A DNA stretch of 64,000 nucleotides, from positions 41,847,985-41,911,984 of the forward strand of contig OY986439.1 in assembly GCA_963920525.1 (NCBI GenBank). The letters are read 5' to 3'. Made by a program: the position numbers and the translations under genes. The stretch comes from Dichetophora obliterata (lineage: Eukaryota; Arthropoda; Insecta; Diptera; Sciomyzidae). The notes beneath the pieces were generated by a model, which saw nothing but the letters and a program-made list of their open reading frames with translations, was not told the DNA's origin and searched no databases. Of this stretch, positions 21,961-33,509 are shown one piece after another (within the stretch, counting starts at the first letter, position 1; every line of letters starts with the position of its first letter).

Positions 21961-24598
21961 GTTAGGTTAGGTTAAACCGGATGCCTTCGTGAAGGCTCAC
22001 ATAGACCAGTTCAGGTCCTTAGTGGTACCGGTAGTGAACAAAAGGAACCTTTGCGTTTATTTAAAAATCTTTAAAGATTTGCGTTGAGTTCGCAAACCTT
22101 AGGAGGGATTCCAGAGACACCCTGGCTACATCTTTAAGCGACGGGAATGTCGATGAGCCTAGGTATTTTAGTCTCGATCTGAGTAGGGCGGGGCATGTGC
22201 ATAGTAGGTGCTCCAGAGTCTCTCCTTGCATTTCCTGCAGTTGTCATCCGTGGTGATGCCAAGCTTCCTTGCGTGGGCTGCCGTCATGCAGTGACCAGTG
22301 AGCATTCCCACTAGTGTCCTGCAATCTTTGCGCGGGCGTGCCAAGATAAACAGAGTTCGTTTTTCGCATTGTGCATTGCACATGATTTTCGAGATTTTGC
22401 ACGATGTCGTATCTTTCCATCTACGATTCACTGCTAGTGTGGCTCTTCTTTCGAGGTTCCTGTACAACTCTTGTAGCGGAGTAAGTACATGTTCTGCGCG
22501 TTCTGATTCCAGCCCGGCGCCTTCCTTTGCTAAACCATCTGCCATCTCGTTTCCCTCAATGCCCTGCTGGCTAGGGACCCAGTAGATGCGCTCTCTTTTC
22601 GAAGCGCATAGTGCATCTAGTGCATCTCTGCCAGCCAAGACACTTTTGGACTTGATGCTAGCGGAGCGCATGGGTTTGATCGCCGCTTGACTGTCAACGA
22701 AAATGTTGATGTTAGAGTGTTGTGTGCCCTTGCTGAGGGCTATTTTTAGCAGCCTTCCTTATGGCAAATATTTTCGCCTGGAAGATACTGGAGTGGTTCG
22801 TCAGTTTATATGGCTACCTTATATTAGGCTCTGCGCAATACACCGCCGCACCTACCCCCGTAGGCATTTTGGAGCCGTCGGTAAATATGTTGACCGCCTG
22901 CTGTGCTTGTTCTATACCTTTGCACCAGTCATTTGGTCCCAGAAGAGTTCGTGCTTTGGAATTGACTATCGTGCTAGGCACCGTGTAGTCCGTGCTACTA
23001 GGTAGATCCTTTCCGATTGTACAATGTCCAAAATTTTGAATGTGCATGTTGCCTGCTGTCGTAAGGCGTTGTGCCGTTTTTCCGGCTATTAGTTTTGCGT
23101 GTATGTCCAGGGGGTCCATATTTAGAATGGTTTCAAGCGCTTTAGTTGGAGTTGACTTCAGTGCCCCCGTGATGCATAGCACTGCCTACCGCTGAGTTTT
23201 CTCCAAGTGCCTGAGGAATGTTGATTTGTTTACAGCCGGCCACCACACAATAATCCCATAGAGTAGAGTAGGACGCACTACCGTTACATAGATCCAGTGC
23301 ATCAGAAAGGGTGAGAGACCCCAGGTACTGCCTAGCATCTTTTTTGATGTGTATAGCGCAATGGTGGATTTCTTCACCCTTTCTTCCACGTTGGTTTTCC
23401 ATGACAGCTTGCTGTCCAGGACGACTCCTAGATATTTTGTGTGAGTTTTCGGTATGAGACGTATATCGTTCAATTTCGGTGGTATCCACTGTGGTATCTT
23501 GTACCTTTTCGTGAACAGAACCAGATCCGTTTTCTCTGCGTTAATACTAAGACCGACTGAATTTGACCATCTAAGTACATCTTTGAGTGTGCTCTCCATT
23601 ATGGAGCTTACTGTTGATAGACATTTCCCTACTATAATTATGCTTATGTCGTCTGCATAGTCAGTTATATTCGGGGCTCTAACTGCGAACTTTTCATTAG
23701 TAGTTCATTAACTACAAGATTCCATAGTAGTGGCGAGAGGACCCCTCCCTGGGGTGTCCCACTGCGAGCTTCCCTTACCATGGATTTAGTGCCCCACTCA
23801 GGCCGCACCTTTCTGCAGCTTAGCAACTTGTCTAACCTAGCAACTTGTCTAACTTAGCAACTTGTCTAAATAGGTTTATTGCCGGTGGTGCCTCTATTGC
23901 ACGTAATCCACTAAGGATTGCGGTGATTGATACATTGTTGAATGCACCTGAGATTTCTAGGAACGCCCCGAGTGCGTATTCCTTGTGGTGGAGGGCTTTT
24001 TCTATGGTTACTATTGTACTAGGGAATGTTGTGCCGTTTCAACCGATTTCCCTTTCGTGTATGCGTGCTGGTTGGTTGATAACTGGATTGAATTGTTTCT
24101 TAGGTGCAAGTCAATCAATTTCTCGAGCGTTTTGAGAACAAAGGAGGTCAGACTTATTGGCCTGTAGTCTCTCGGACAGGGATGGCTGCTCTTACCTGCC
24201 TACGGTAAGAATACAACCCTCGCTGTCCTCCAAGCCACAGGTTCATAGTTTAGCCTGATGCATCCGTTAAATATATTCTTCAGCCATGGTATACTCGCGA
24301 TTCAGCCGTTTGCAACATGGCAGGAATTATACCGTCTGGTCCCGGAGATTTGTATCCCGAGAACGAGTTTATAGCCCATACGATTCCGTCCGACGTTATT
24401 AAGTCGTATGGAACCTGTAGCGGGGTTGTCCTGTGTCCTCGTATTATAGCAGTATTTTGAGATTCGGTACAGCCAGGAAAATGCGCCTTTAAAAGCACCT
24501 CGAGGGATTCCTGACTGCTCTCCGTCCACTGGCCATTGTCTTTGCGTAGCTGGCTCTGACTGGAAGGCTGCTTTGAGAGTAGCTTCCTGAGCCTTGCT
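21961..24598 (-). mobile_element. LINE with RNase H (LOA/I-like), 15-bp target duplication, CCTAA tail
   Basis: A 2638-bp non-LTR element. GGGTTAGTGGATTAG is duplicated exactly at 21946-21960 and 24599-24613, inside the Tc1/mariner transposase. On the - strand the 3' end is a short CCTAACCTAAC tail. The 5' end is truncated within the region before the RT, so there is no endonuclease. Confidence 0.92.
22168..24530 (-). pseudogene. LINE ORF2: reverse transcriptase plus RNase H, broken
   Basis: Order on the - strand: RT fingers (FSGYKSPGPDGIIPAMLQ near 24330), YADD palm motif (NITDYADDISIIIV near 23650), then RT thumb (SINAEKTDLVLFTKRYKI; HTKYLGVVLDSKLSW). Next come a post-RT helix block (KSTPTKALETILNMDPLD) and RNase H with TDGSKMPTGVGAAVY, DSQAAIKPM and IYWVPSQQGIEGNEMAD. 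The end is a partial Cys motif (DDNCRKCKERL). Stops or frameshifts occur near 24290, 23190, 22815 and 22230. Domain order and the RNase H place it with the LOA/I/R1 group rather than RTE or CR1. Confidence 0.9.
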
Positions 24599-24929
24599 GG
24601 GTTAGTGGATTAGTGCCGAATAAAGTGAAACTGGTTCGAAGTTTGGTCACAATAGCTTGAATAGCCTGTTCGGTGGGTCGATTATAACGACCATAAAATG
24701 GACGTAAAATATTTCTCACAGAGCACGAATTTCGATAAATTCAATGATTTGTTTATTCATGGTGAAATGGCAAACCTTAGCAAGCATTTTTGGCTTTGCC
24801 AAGTTTTACAAATCACGTGTGCGGAGTCAAAAAATCTACACTGAAAAAACAAATAGCAAAACAACCACCTTTTTACACCTATTTCATGACCATACGATTT
24901 TACAAAATGGTTGCTATTTTCAATGCCAG

Positions 24930-25010
24930 GTTATCGGGTTAAGGTGAAAAATAAGGTTGCCATTTTAGGTAAGGTGAAAAAATAAGGTTGCTACTTTCAA
25001 TTTATTATAG
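24930..25010 (+). repeat. Short tandem duplication
   Basis: GTTAAGGTGAAAAATAAGGT at 24937 is repeated as GGTAAGGTGAAAAAATAAGG at about 24969, each followed by TTGC and a T-rich stretch. It lies about 80-150 bp upstream of the integrin exon. Interest is low; it is probably intronic slippage. Confidence 0.7.
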
Positions 25011-25087
25011 TAAAAAGTTAACAATTTTTTAACAGAATAAAATGTTTGAAGTAAAAACCTTTAAAAATGTGTTTTTATTATTTACAG

Positions 25088-25215
25088 GCTTTTGGTTGGT
25101 GCGCCATTGGATCAAAATCTACAGCCTGGTACAAATCACTCAGGTGCACTCTATAAATGTCCGATAACGCAGCGATTCGATGACTGCGAACAGATTATCA
25201 CCGATGGCAGAAGAA
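25088..25215 (+). CDS. mew: Internal exon of an integrin alpha subunit (PS1/mew type)
   Basis: A 128-nt exon bounded by an acceptor (TTTTTATTATTTACAG) and a strong donor (GAA|GTAAGT). It has one leading base, 42 codons and one trailing base, so it starts inside one codon and ends inside the next. It encodes LLVGAPLDQNLQPGTNHSG, then ALYKCPITQRFDDCEQ, IITDGRR. LLVGAP and SGALY.CP...DDC are the conserved core and disulphide pair of beta-propeller blade 1 (first FG-GAP repeat) of laminin-type integrin alphas. Among fly alphas the wording fits alphaPS1 (multiple edematous wings) much better than inflated or scab; that choice is from family knowledge. The product is a cell-surface ECM receptor chain. 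Neighbouring exons were not found here, so the flanking introns are long. Confidence 0.85.
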
Positions 25216-25324
25216 GTAAGTGCAACTAAAAGTATTGGTTTATATTATTAACTTTAGCTCCATCCATACAAAAACATAGCTGCGAGTAGGTTCAAGATTT
25301 TTGATAGGTTTTTATCATGACAGA

Positions 25325-26073
25325 ATAACCAGGTAGGGCCGGATCGCCCTCACGCGTCAACGAAGAGTGGGAAATGAAAATGTTGAGTAATTGTCAAAAC
25401 TGCGAAGTTCGTAGAAACGTCAAATGAAATAAGAATATTAAGGGTTCTCATCTAAGCATGTAAACATGTAAAGCATTTAAACTTTTGATGAGCGATAAAG
25501 TGTAAATAGCGTAAATGTGGACAAAATGGCGGCTGCGGCAGCGACAACATTATGACTTTTTTAAATTTTAAACCTTTTAAAAACCTTCATTAACATAGAA
25601 AAATAAATAAAACGTGTTCATATTTACTTCAACTACTTTAAATATTTAATGATTAGCGCCAAAGACAACCCTCATTCACACACGTAGATTTACATGCTAG
25701 TTTACACTACAAAATAGGCTCGGAAATGATGTAAACTCACGCCCATACAAATTTTAACAGATCGTTTACGCGCATGTAAGTTCACAAGGTTTACAATGTT
25801 TACGGGTCAGTTACATGCTTAGATGAGAAGCCTTATTATGTTTTAAAATTGTAAACAGTGCGGACACGTGTGTTAGGTTTGTGATAATTTGAGTGAAAAT
25901 ATTATAAAACAGTGTAAATAAAACTATAAAATGCCGAGAAAAAAGTTTAACCTTAAATCAAAAGTGAAACATGAACATAAAGAAACTCGAGACGAACAGC
26001 TGGTTTTGACAACTAGCTCGCTTTTCTCTGCTTTCTACTTCATTCCTCTCCGAGTCGGCCCTACCTGATTATG
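25325..26073. mobile_element. Inverted-repeat-bounded DNA element (749 bp)
   Basis: ATAACCAGGTAGGGCCG at 25325 is matched in inverse by CGGCCCTACCTGATTAT ending at 26073, followed inside by TCG on both arms. The ends recall CAGG-starting hAT TIRs, but no clean 8-bp duplication was found. A second element (25440-25834) sits inside it. It lies in the intron just after the integrin exon. Confidence 0.7.
25440..25834. mobile_element. 395-bp MITE with 24-bp TIRs
   Basis: AAGGGTTCTCATCTAAGCAT at 25440 is matched in inverse by ATGCTTAGATGAGAAGCCTT ending at 25834, one mismatch. ATT flanks both sides (25437-25439 and 25835-25837), a possible 3-bp duplication. Inside both ends are many GTAAAC/GTTTAC motifs. 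Its end is similar to that of the element at 33510-34138 (GGTTCTCATC). Confidence 0.85.
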
Positions 26074-26933
26074 TTGCCATTAGTTTTTATATGAAAAAAA
26101 TATTGTAAAAATTAGTTAGATACTTATTAAAAAAAAAATAAGCCCATAACTCTCCTATTAACGGTGAAGGAACTTTTAAATGTTATAATGTTATAATAAA
26201 ATTTATAAAATTTGGCTCCTATTATCGCTTAGACTTAAATTAATTTTTCAAAATTTCTTGAAAAATAAAACATTTCTTGTGTTTTAACAATTGGCTGAAG
26301 TGCTTGACAAGTATTTAAATATACACTAGGTAAATTTTCTGAAGGTTTAAAGTGAAAAATTTTAAAATGTAAATAATAACTGAATTATTTGTGAGTAGTT
26401 GTTATTATAAAATAGACATTTTAAAAAGAAGTAGTTAGTTATTATTTTTTATTTGCAAAAACAAAAATTTTTTTATAGCTTTGAAGCATATCAGAATTTT
26501 TAAATGTCAATAATTATGTAAAAAAAAATATATATATATTTAAAAAAAAAAACGATGAGAAATATGTGACTAAAAATATTTGGTTGATTAATGTTTATGT
26601 AAGCAGCGAGCTAAAAACGCAGTGATTTTTAGCTCAAAAAAATATATAATTTGTGCCTATTATTATAAAGAAACAAGCAGTTTAAAAATTAATTTTTTCT
26701 CATTATTGTAAAAAAACAAAAAGTTTAAACCAAAAAAATTTTTAATTTTATAATGTCCTTATATCCTTTAAAACGTACAAAAATATATTCATTTAATTTT
26801 TAATTTTTTCTCTCTCTTTTTTGTTTCTTTCCCATTTTATATTGTCTACTCCCTCATAATTGGTGCAAAAAAAAAAAAAACAAAACTGGATCCCATAAAA
26901 ACCAAAAAATTAAACAATTATTTTAACTCCTAG
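26074..26933. other. Intron-like AT-rich DNA
   Basis: No gene seen. Long A and T runs, with a pyrimidine-rich stretch near 26805-26850. Confidence 0.6.
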
Positions 26934-26957
26934 CGCCTGGCGGAGCTTATGAACCTT
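26934..26957 (+). CDS. Candidate 24-nt microexon
   Basis: CGCCTGGCGGAGCTTATGAACCTT is flanked by ...TTTTAACTCCTAG and by GTAAGTGG, a near-perfect donor, in an otherwise AT-rich intron. It is 24 nt (a multiple of 3), and in the phase left by the integrin exon it reads through without a stop (T-P-G-G-A-Y-E-P). It would therefore be a frame-neutral optional exon. Against it: the polypyrimidine tract is weak, I know of no such exon in mew, and a spurious match is possible. Confidence 0.3.
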
Positions 26958-28990
26958 GTAAGTGGTATGGGTGCTTTTTTGTTGTTGTTTTCTTTCTTAT
27001 TAACCTTGAATAATTTTTTATTTTCTCTTTGCATTGTTAATTCTTTTTTCTAATCAATAACTATCGCATTTGTTACTATTTCAATTTTTGCACTCAATTG
27101 ACCATATCTCAAAGCAAATACACAGAATTTTTTTCAACTTATAATTTTCTTTTAAGCATTTTGCTTGTGCATGTTTGAGACTTTTGTATTTCATATGCTT
27201 TTTTGAACAGCTTTTATTTTGGTTCTTATAATGACAACGTTTTTTTGTAACTAAAAAGCAAATTTTGGTAATTTTTATATTATATCCAGAAAAACAACAA
27301 ATTTTGTAAATAATATCGATTCGCACAAAAGCATCAAAATGATCACTTTATTGCTTGTTAAACATTCACTTATCCTAGGTTAATTAATTTGTATCCGAGA
27401 ATTGCATTCATAGTTCATTGAAGTATTATTATAAGATCATATAATGATTTTTGTAAAAAGCACTGCACATGTCTTTAGATAGACAGTAAAATTCTTTATT
27501 TTTCTTAATAACTTAACGTGAGATAGTTTTTATTTATTTCAATTACTTAAAAAGTTTTTTATGTTGCGCTTATCGCAGTATGAAGCATGTTCGGAATAGA
27601 TGTTTCCTACAATTTATATATTATCATAACAATATGGTGCACAATATTTTGCTCCTCTACAATAGATCTTAAGGCCGCAGTGCAAATCCCAACAGCAAAA
27701 CTACTCAATAAAATATTTCATATCAATAAAACAAAATAATCGCCAATCTAATGTATAAATATGTTTACATAGTTCATTTTTTAAAGTATGTCAAAACACC
27801 TCTTATCTAATGTTTTCAAAAAATTATTTAAACAGTTTCAATATAAAAACGTAAGAAAAATAAAAAAATGACATTCTAGTCACACCAACAAAAATATGTT
27901 CATCTTCGCCAAAGTTGTTGATGTCAGTCTTAATAAATAAATAAAAAACATTCTTAACCATGTCTTATAGCCACCGTAACTAATCCTTCACCAAGCGATC
28001 AAAATTGCTTTCTCTAACTTAATCACTTCCACATGTTCCACATATAAATAAAAAACATCCCTAAATCATATCTAATATTGTTATATCTCTTTCAATGTTG
28101 TAGCATTCCTTTGCATCAAAGACCTGCAAACATGTTTTGCTCCTCTACGATTCCCTACACTGCCTTCCATTCCCATTTCAGGCATGTTCCTATTTTTAAT
28201 ATGTCGCGCCTATTTTTCTCTCATGACTTACATAACGCAGCAAAAACAAGTTCATAAAACTTGCCCAAGAATTTCGAATTTGTCACGTTTTATTGTTTTG
28301 GCATTCAGCCAAAAATAAAAAATATATATATATAAAAGAAAACAACATTCGATAGCTGCACATTTTCACGCTCTGATTATGACTTGTGCAGAATGAAGAT
28401 TATATCATGATCGTTCGGCTTAGAAAATAAATATAAATACATTTTTTTAATAGTTCACGTAATAAACTGTGAAATACAAAAGTACTACAAACTTGATTGT
28501 ACAGAACTAAAGTAAAAAATATTTATTTATATATTGTCCACTGAAGTTAAAGACGGCGTGTTGAAATAATTTTTTTCAGTACTGGAGAATACAGGTTCAA
28601 ATTCAAAATATTTTTTTCATTGCGCTGACCTCGTAAAAGCGGTTTTCAGTCTATTTTCTAAAGTAAGTTTTGAGTGCAAAACTTAAATTTTATTTCATTT
28701 AAATTAATCACGCCCACTTCTAATACTATTATGCGTTGCTTTTGATGGTGTATCATGACCCTACTAGAAACAAACTTTTTAGAAATACTTACTTTTCTAA
28801 AAATTAATTGCAATTCAATTGTAAATGGATTAGCTAAGTCCATGACACAATTTCAAGGTTGGCCCATTTTGATATTGTTGCTCTAATGTCAAGTTTTACA
28901 ACAGCAAAGCTGTGAAAAAGGCAACAAAAATGTTTCAAAAACATTTCGAATTCGGCAAGCTTACTTCGACATCCAGCTCAATTTTTATTC
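26958..28990. other. No gene seen
   Basis: AT-rich intron-like DNA. The frames at 27081-27326 (-) and 28658-28843 (-) are low-complexity Lys/Ile/Asn-rich and have no recognisable domain. Confidence 0.6.
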
Positions 28991-28992
28991 AA

Positions 28993-31216
28993 TACTAGCT
29001 GATATACCCGGTGTTACTCGAGAGTCATTTATATAAAAATTTTAATATACACTTTTCGATTAAATGTTTTTGTAAATTTTGGAATTTTGTAAGAACGTGT
29101 TAAATTTAAGTTTGAGACCACTATAAAAATATTAGTTAAAAAATTTACCAAGCTTTTTTAACGAAGAAATAATTTTATCACTGTTTTTTCACAATCAAAA
29201 ACTGCTTTTTAGTTCTAAACTGAATTTACTGGCTACTGGTAAGCCTGTTACTTGCACTTCGCTAATGAAAATCAAATTTATAAAAAATCTTCCTAAAATT
29301 GTCTCTAAATAAAAAATTAATATAAATTGAGTCTGATAGTTGATGCAATTTCTTAAATCTTCTGAATTACTATTTTTTACGAAAAATTGTAAAGTCGTTT
29401 TTTAATGTAAATTAGAAAAAAGGTGTAAGTTAAGAAAGCAGTCGCTCTTTAATTTTTATTATAGTATATACAGCAACCTGTAGCAATATTATTGACGTTA
29501 ACAGATCGACATAAATCCAGCTGAAAAATCTGCAAGAATAGTGCAAGAAGTGCCATTATGTTATTTGCTGCAAGTTTACGCTGTGTGCGAAAAGAACTAA
29601 ATTGGATAACAGTTACCGACTTTTCTAATATATTGGAATCGTGTCGGTAATGCGGTACTTATTTCTAATTTATAATATTTCCCAGCATACTTTTCAGCAT
29701 ACTTTCGGTTAGTACGCAATTGAACCGAAAAATTTGTTCAATGCAGCCAAGCTTACAACCATGTCGGTACATTTATTTGGCGTGGAAATTTGACTTTCAA
29801 CAATAAAGTTCAAAAAACACATTAAACACGAAAAAATTAACTCTTACAGTATTCTAACAGCCCTATTCTGGCAGCTTAACTAAGCTCACCACATTAACAA
29901 AATAGTTAATATTAACATTTGTTAAGGTTTCGTATTCTGCTGCAAATTTAAAAGCTCTTTTCCTTACAATTTTGTTAATAACAGAAAGAGTCTTAACAAC
30001 GAAAGAAATGTATGTGCTTAGATAGAAAATTGTTGTGAAAATAAAAAAAAATACAATTTATAATATAATATTGAGTTAAAATACATTAAACTGAAAAATG
30101 GAAGAATTTTTTACTAATTCACAGTCATCTTTTCGATGATACAGTGATATATATATAGAACATTTAAAGTACCATTGATAAAGAACTGTGTGACAACGTG
30201 TGGGTGAAACAATAGTGAGAAAAATGACAAATCACAATAAAACAGATTTAACAGGAGGGGGGCGGGGGTGGGGAGGCAAAAAGTAAGATTTTATTTACAC
30301 CAAAATGTTTATAATTACTCTAGACACACAACTTCATTCCTATATGGAGAATTTTAAAACAAAACTCAGTTTTATTAAAAGTCTGGTATGAGAAAATAGA
30401 ATTTTAGCCATAACTTTTGATTGGAAAGAGATATTGGAGTAATTTTTTCACATAAATTATTTTTGAGACTTGACTTTTTTGTAAAAAATATAAAAACAAC
30501 ATTTTGGAAAAAATAAATTTCGCGAAAAAAATTTGTTGTTGTTTTGATGACAAAAACAGTAAAATAATTTTTGCGCTTAGCTGGAAGAATTTTTGCAAAT
30601 AAATGCTATGTCATATGAAAGGTAACCAGATGTGCAATTTTTAATTGATTTCATTTTTACAACAACAACAATTTTTGAGTCATTTTTTGAGTAAAAAGTC
30701 AATATTTTGGACCTTTTTTGACATAATCATAAAACATATATGCACTGACTTAACGGAACAGTTCAACCTATTTTTGTAAAGTGATTTTATTGAACTTTTG
30801 AACAAAAAAAATTTGAATAAAATATATTAATGGACAGCGGAGATTATCGAAAGACCAAACTTTGATTTTCATGTCGTTTTTTTTCTCATTCTTATGCAAC
30901 GATGTTTTATGAAAAAGTCGTTGTACTGAAAGTTTCTAAAATTTTGAAGATATGTGAGTTTTTTTGATGTCAAAATAACAAAAAAATTTTAAAATTAAAT
31001 ACACAAAAATCTCCGATACTAAAAAGTTTTATAATAACAAAATTACCGTTAGTTGAAAAATTTCAGAGGGGGCGTGGCAAAAACTAAGTATGTAATATTT
31101 TAAGTTGGGATAAACTTAATATGTGTACCTAGTTTGAGAGAAATCCGTTGAGCCGTTTAGATTTGTATAAAGGCCAAACAAACAAACAAACAGAAAATGA
31201 GTTTTATTACTATAGA
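28993..31216. repeat. Possible old transposon remnant
   Basis: 28995 begins CTAGCTGATATACCCGGTGT and 31216 ends near TATAGATGAG after GAAATCCGTTGAGCCGTTTA and CAAACAAACAAACAGA. Such phrases commonly mark the two ends of repetitive elements in insect genomes. There is no coding sequence and there are no clear inverted repeats; boundaries and class are uncertain. A G-rich patch lies at 30255-30278. Confidence 0.3.
29700..29840 (+). repeat. Dispersed repeat, copy 1 (partner 39095-39270)
   Basis: GGTTAGTACGCAATTGAACC, then GAAAAATTTGTTCAATGCAG, CCAAGCTTACAA, GTCGGTACATTTA and TTGGCGTGGAA recur in the same order at 39103-39215. The second copy has about 48 extra bases in the middle. Confidence 0.85.
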
Positions 31217-31511
31217 TGAGCATTAGGCCGGAGCGAATTTCAAAAGTGCATAGCATCGATTTGGCTCAATGCACATTTGACAGGTATTTTAACAATCATG
31301 CAAACTACAAAATTTAGTAATTTTTGATCTGATTGCATTTTCATACTCCGGTTTGTCTTTTAAATCAGGACTTTTTTAAAAACTGATTATATGAAAAAAT
31401 CTTAAGAAGTGGTTCCGTGGTATGGTACCTCCACAAACATGAAATGGAGGTACACAAAATTTCTGCCTGTTCAGATCACATTTTCCTTCCTGTTTTAAGA
31501 TGTCATAAAAA

Positions 31512-31644
31512 ATTATATAAATGATTTTCTATGATTTAAATACAAATTCTAAATGTTTGATAGTTTAAATCGTTCTGGATTTTAAATAAAGATTCTAGTT
31601 GTTTGATAGTTTAAAATCGTTTATTAAGCTTTAGGTCAGGTTAG
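31512..31644 (+). repeat. Dispersed 130-bp repeat, copy B
   Basis: Same series as 5418-5547, including the internal duplication and the AGGTCAGGTTAG end. It is closer to copy A at its 3' end than to copy C. Confidence 0.85.
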
Positions 31645-32088
31645 ATTTATTATCAACATAATAAATAACAAAGTCAAATAGAACATTTAAATTATATAAA
31701 TTATAAAAAATTTATATTACAAAGGTTTTTAAATGAAGTTATAGGACTAACCCAAATATAGATTATACGAAATTTTTTCCGATACAAAGTCATCTTTCTA
31801 TTCAAGAATGTCCTTGAACTGACATATTTTTTAATATCATATAAATTGTTAAAAGTTAGGGCCAAATCAGTTCAAAAATAAATTCAGCTCAATATAAATT
31901 AAACACATATAAAATTTCATTCCGACCTGAACCCAAATGTTTTCTTCAGAATGTCCTCGAAAATAACGAATTTCTAAAAATTATGTGTATCGCAGTGAAC
32001 ATGATAAGGATCAATGATTACAAGATAGAAAAGTGCAAACTCAAAATTTGATCTCGATATAATAATATCTTCCTTTTCCAAAATATCC
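31645..32088. other. No gene seen
   Basis: AT-rich, no recognisable feature. Confidence 0.6.
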
Positions 32089-32092
32089 TTAA

Positions 32093-32307
32093 CCCTATTA
32101 TTACTGGGTGAAGTTAAAGTTCAAAACCAAAGTTAAAATGAGTCCCAAAGACTCAAGGCAGTACAAAAAGGTTAAATAATAATAATAAATAACTAATATG
32201 CACCAATTTTTGTTAAATTTTGTTTTACTTTGTTATTACTCGGTAAAATTACGGCCTAAAAACAAAGTCAAAATGAATCAAAAAGACTCGAGGCATTACA
32301 AATAGGG
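32093..32307. mobile_element. 215-bp piggyBac-type MITE, TTAA-flanked
   Basis: CCCTATTATTACTGGG at the left and the complement of CCCTATTTGTAATGCC at the right, both bordered by TTAA (32089-32092, 32308-32311). Inside are two related blocks (AAAATGARTC, AAAGACTCRAGGCA) about 135 bp apart. TTAA duplication with CCC termini is the mark of piggyBac. Confidence 0.8.
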
Positions 32308-32311
32308 TTAA

Positions 32312-33505
32312 ATATCACGGTGTTCAAGATAATTTCACATATTTTTAATATTGCAGTCTTATGATCGCTGATTCCGAATCTAGCATCAAATTTGTTCTAT
32401 CTTTATTAGACTTTAAGACATATAATGTTGAATTAACCCATTAATGACAACAACGTATGATATATCATTTAATCATTTATATATCATATCATATATCATT
32501 TGATATATCATAAAAGCATTTTTTAAAAATTCCTCAAAAATCCTCAGCCACTGTAATGAAATAGGAGTTTTTAAGGCATTCTTAATTCATGATTAAAAAT
32601 AAATGGAGTGTAGTAAAATCTTCAAAACAGACTTAAAAGATAGAAAAGAATTTATAATCTTCCAATGTTTGATAGCATAATCGTATGTTATTTCCAAAAA
32701 TTTAACATTAAAATTGTGAGAGTCTAACCTTAATGCAAACACATACAAAATGCTTATCTTTACTAATATAAAAAATTAAAAGTTGTCTGTTTCAACAGAT
32801 TTTAATGAAATTCGGAATATAAGTTGAGTAGGTTGTAAGCTATTTTAAAATGTTCAAATCTTCAAAGTGCATAAATGTGACTGCAACTTTAACAAAAGTT
32901 ACAGGCATTGCGAATTTTTAAATGCAACGCAAATTTTTATTAATGAGTCAGTTGACAAGTTCTTTAATTTGTATAGGATGGAAAATTTAATTTAATTTTT
33001 GTGTGAGCTTCATGCAAATTGCAAATTTTTTATCAGCATTTTGTATCATTTATCAAAATGTTTTTAAAATTTTTGAAAATTACATACAAACATACTTTTT
33101 TAGCAATGTGACATTATAGATAACTTACTATATCCTTCAAGCCTAATTGAAAGATTTTACCAAGATCCACTATTTTTTGATATTACTCAAATATGCCTGG
33201 AAATTAATTTGTTATTGTTCATCACGACATATCTTTAGATCGAACAAAGATACAAAAATTCGCCAGAATTGGAATCAGCGTTTATAAATCTACTGAAATC
33301 GACTAAAATATTGACAAAAAATCAAATTTTTTTAACACTGTGATATTTAGGGACATTTTGGAGTAGGAAGATGTTGTCATATCGAGATCAAATTTTACGT
33401 AGATTTTCTACCTCATATTTATTTATTCTGCTCATTTTTATTGCAATAAAAATTACTTTTGGAAATCTATTATTTTAAAGGGCCTTCTATGTGATGAAAG
33501 TTTAT
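32312..33505. other. No gene; one solo TTAA end
   Basis: TTAACCCATTAATGAC at 32434-32449 matches the left end of the piggyBac-type element at 43881, without a partner end here. Palindromic ATGATATATCAT strings follow at 32457-32512. Otherwise AT-rich. Confidence 0.55.
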
Positions 33506-33509
33506 ATTA

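Larger units (their letters stand above)
21060..24790 (-). pseudogene. Tc1/mariner-superfamily transposase, split by a LINE and decayed
   Basis: The N-terminal part lies at 24600-24760 (MNKQIIEFIEIRAL, then after a frameshift FYGRYNRPTEQAIQAIVTKL) and the rest at 21060-21945. The second part has IEENIAAVSASVNEDRDMSI, the first catalytic block VFSDEAPFWLDE near 21650, NVTVNGARYRALITDF, TCHTARDTMDLLRGEFGEQL and PRSCDLTPLDYSLW, the last holding the third acidic site. Joined across one copy of the 15-bp duplication, the frame runs on (GTNPLT-RMLRARIEEN). The second aspartate block (normally QQDGATCH) is corrupted, and several stops and frameshifts are present. A weak TIR candidate is GTTTTTT.AGTGTA at 21046 and, inverted, near 24835. 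Insect 'DDE with LTPLDYFLWG' type. Confidence 0.85.

Noticed and set aside
21958..21974. TTAGG-like repeats resembling insect telomere sequence
   Set aside because: Only three units, placed exactly at the 3' tail of a LINE, and flies lack TTAGG telomeres; a LINE tail explains it.
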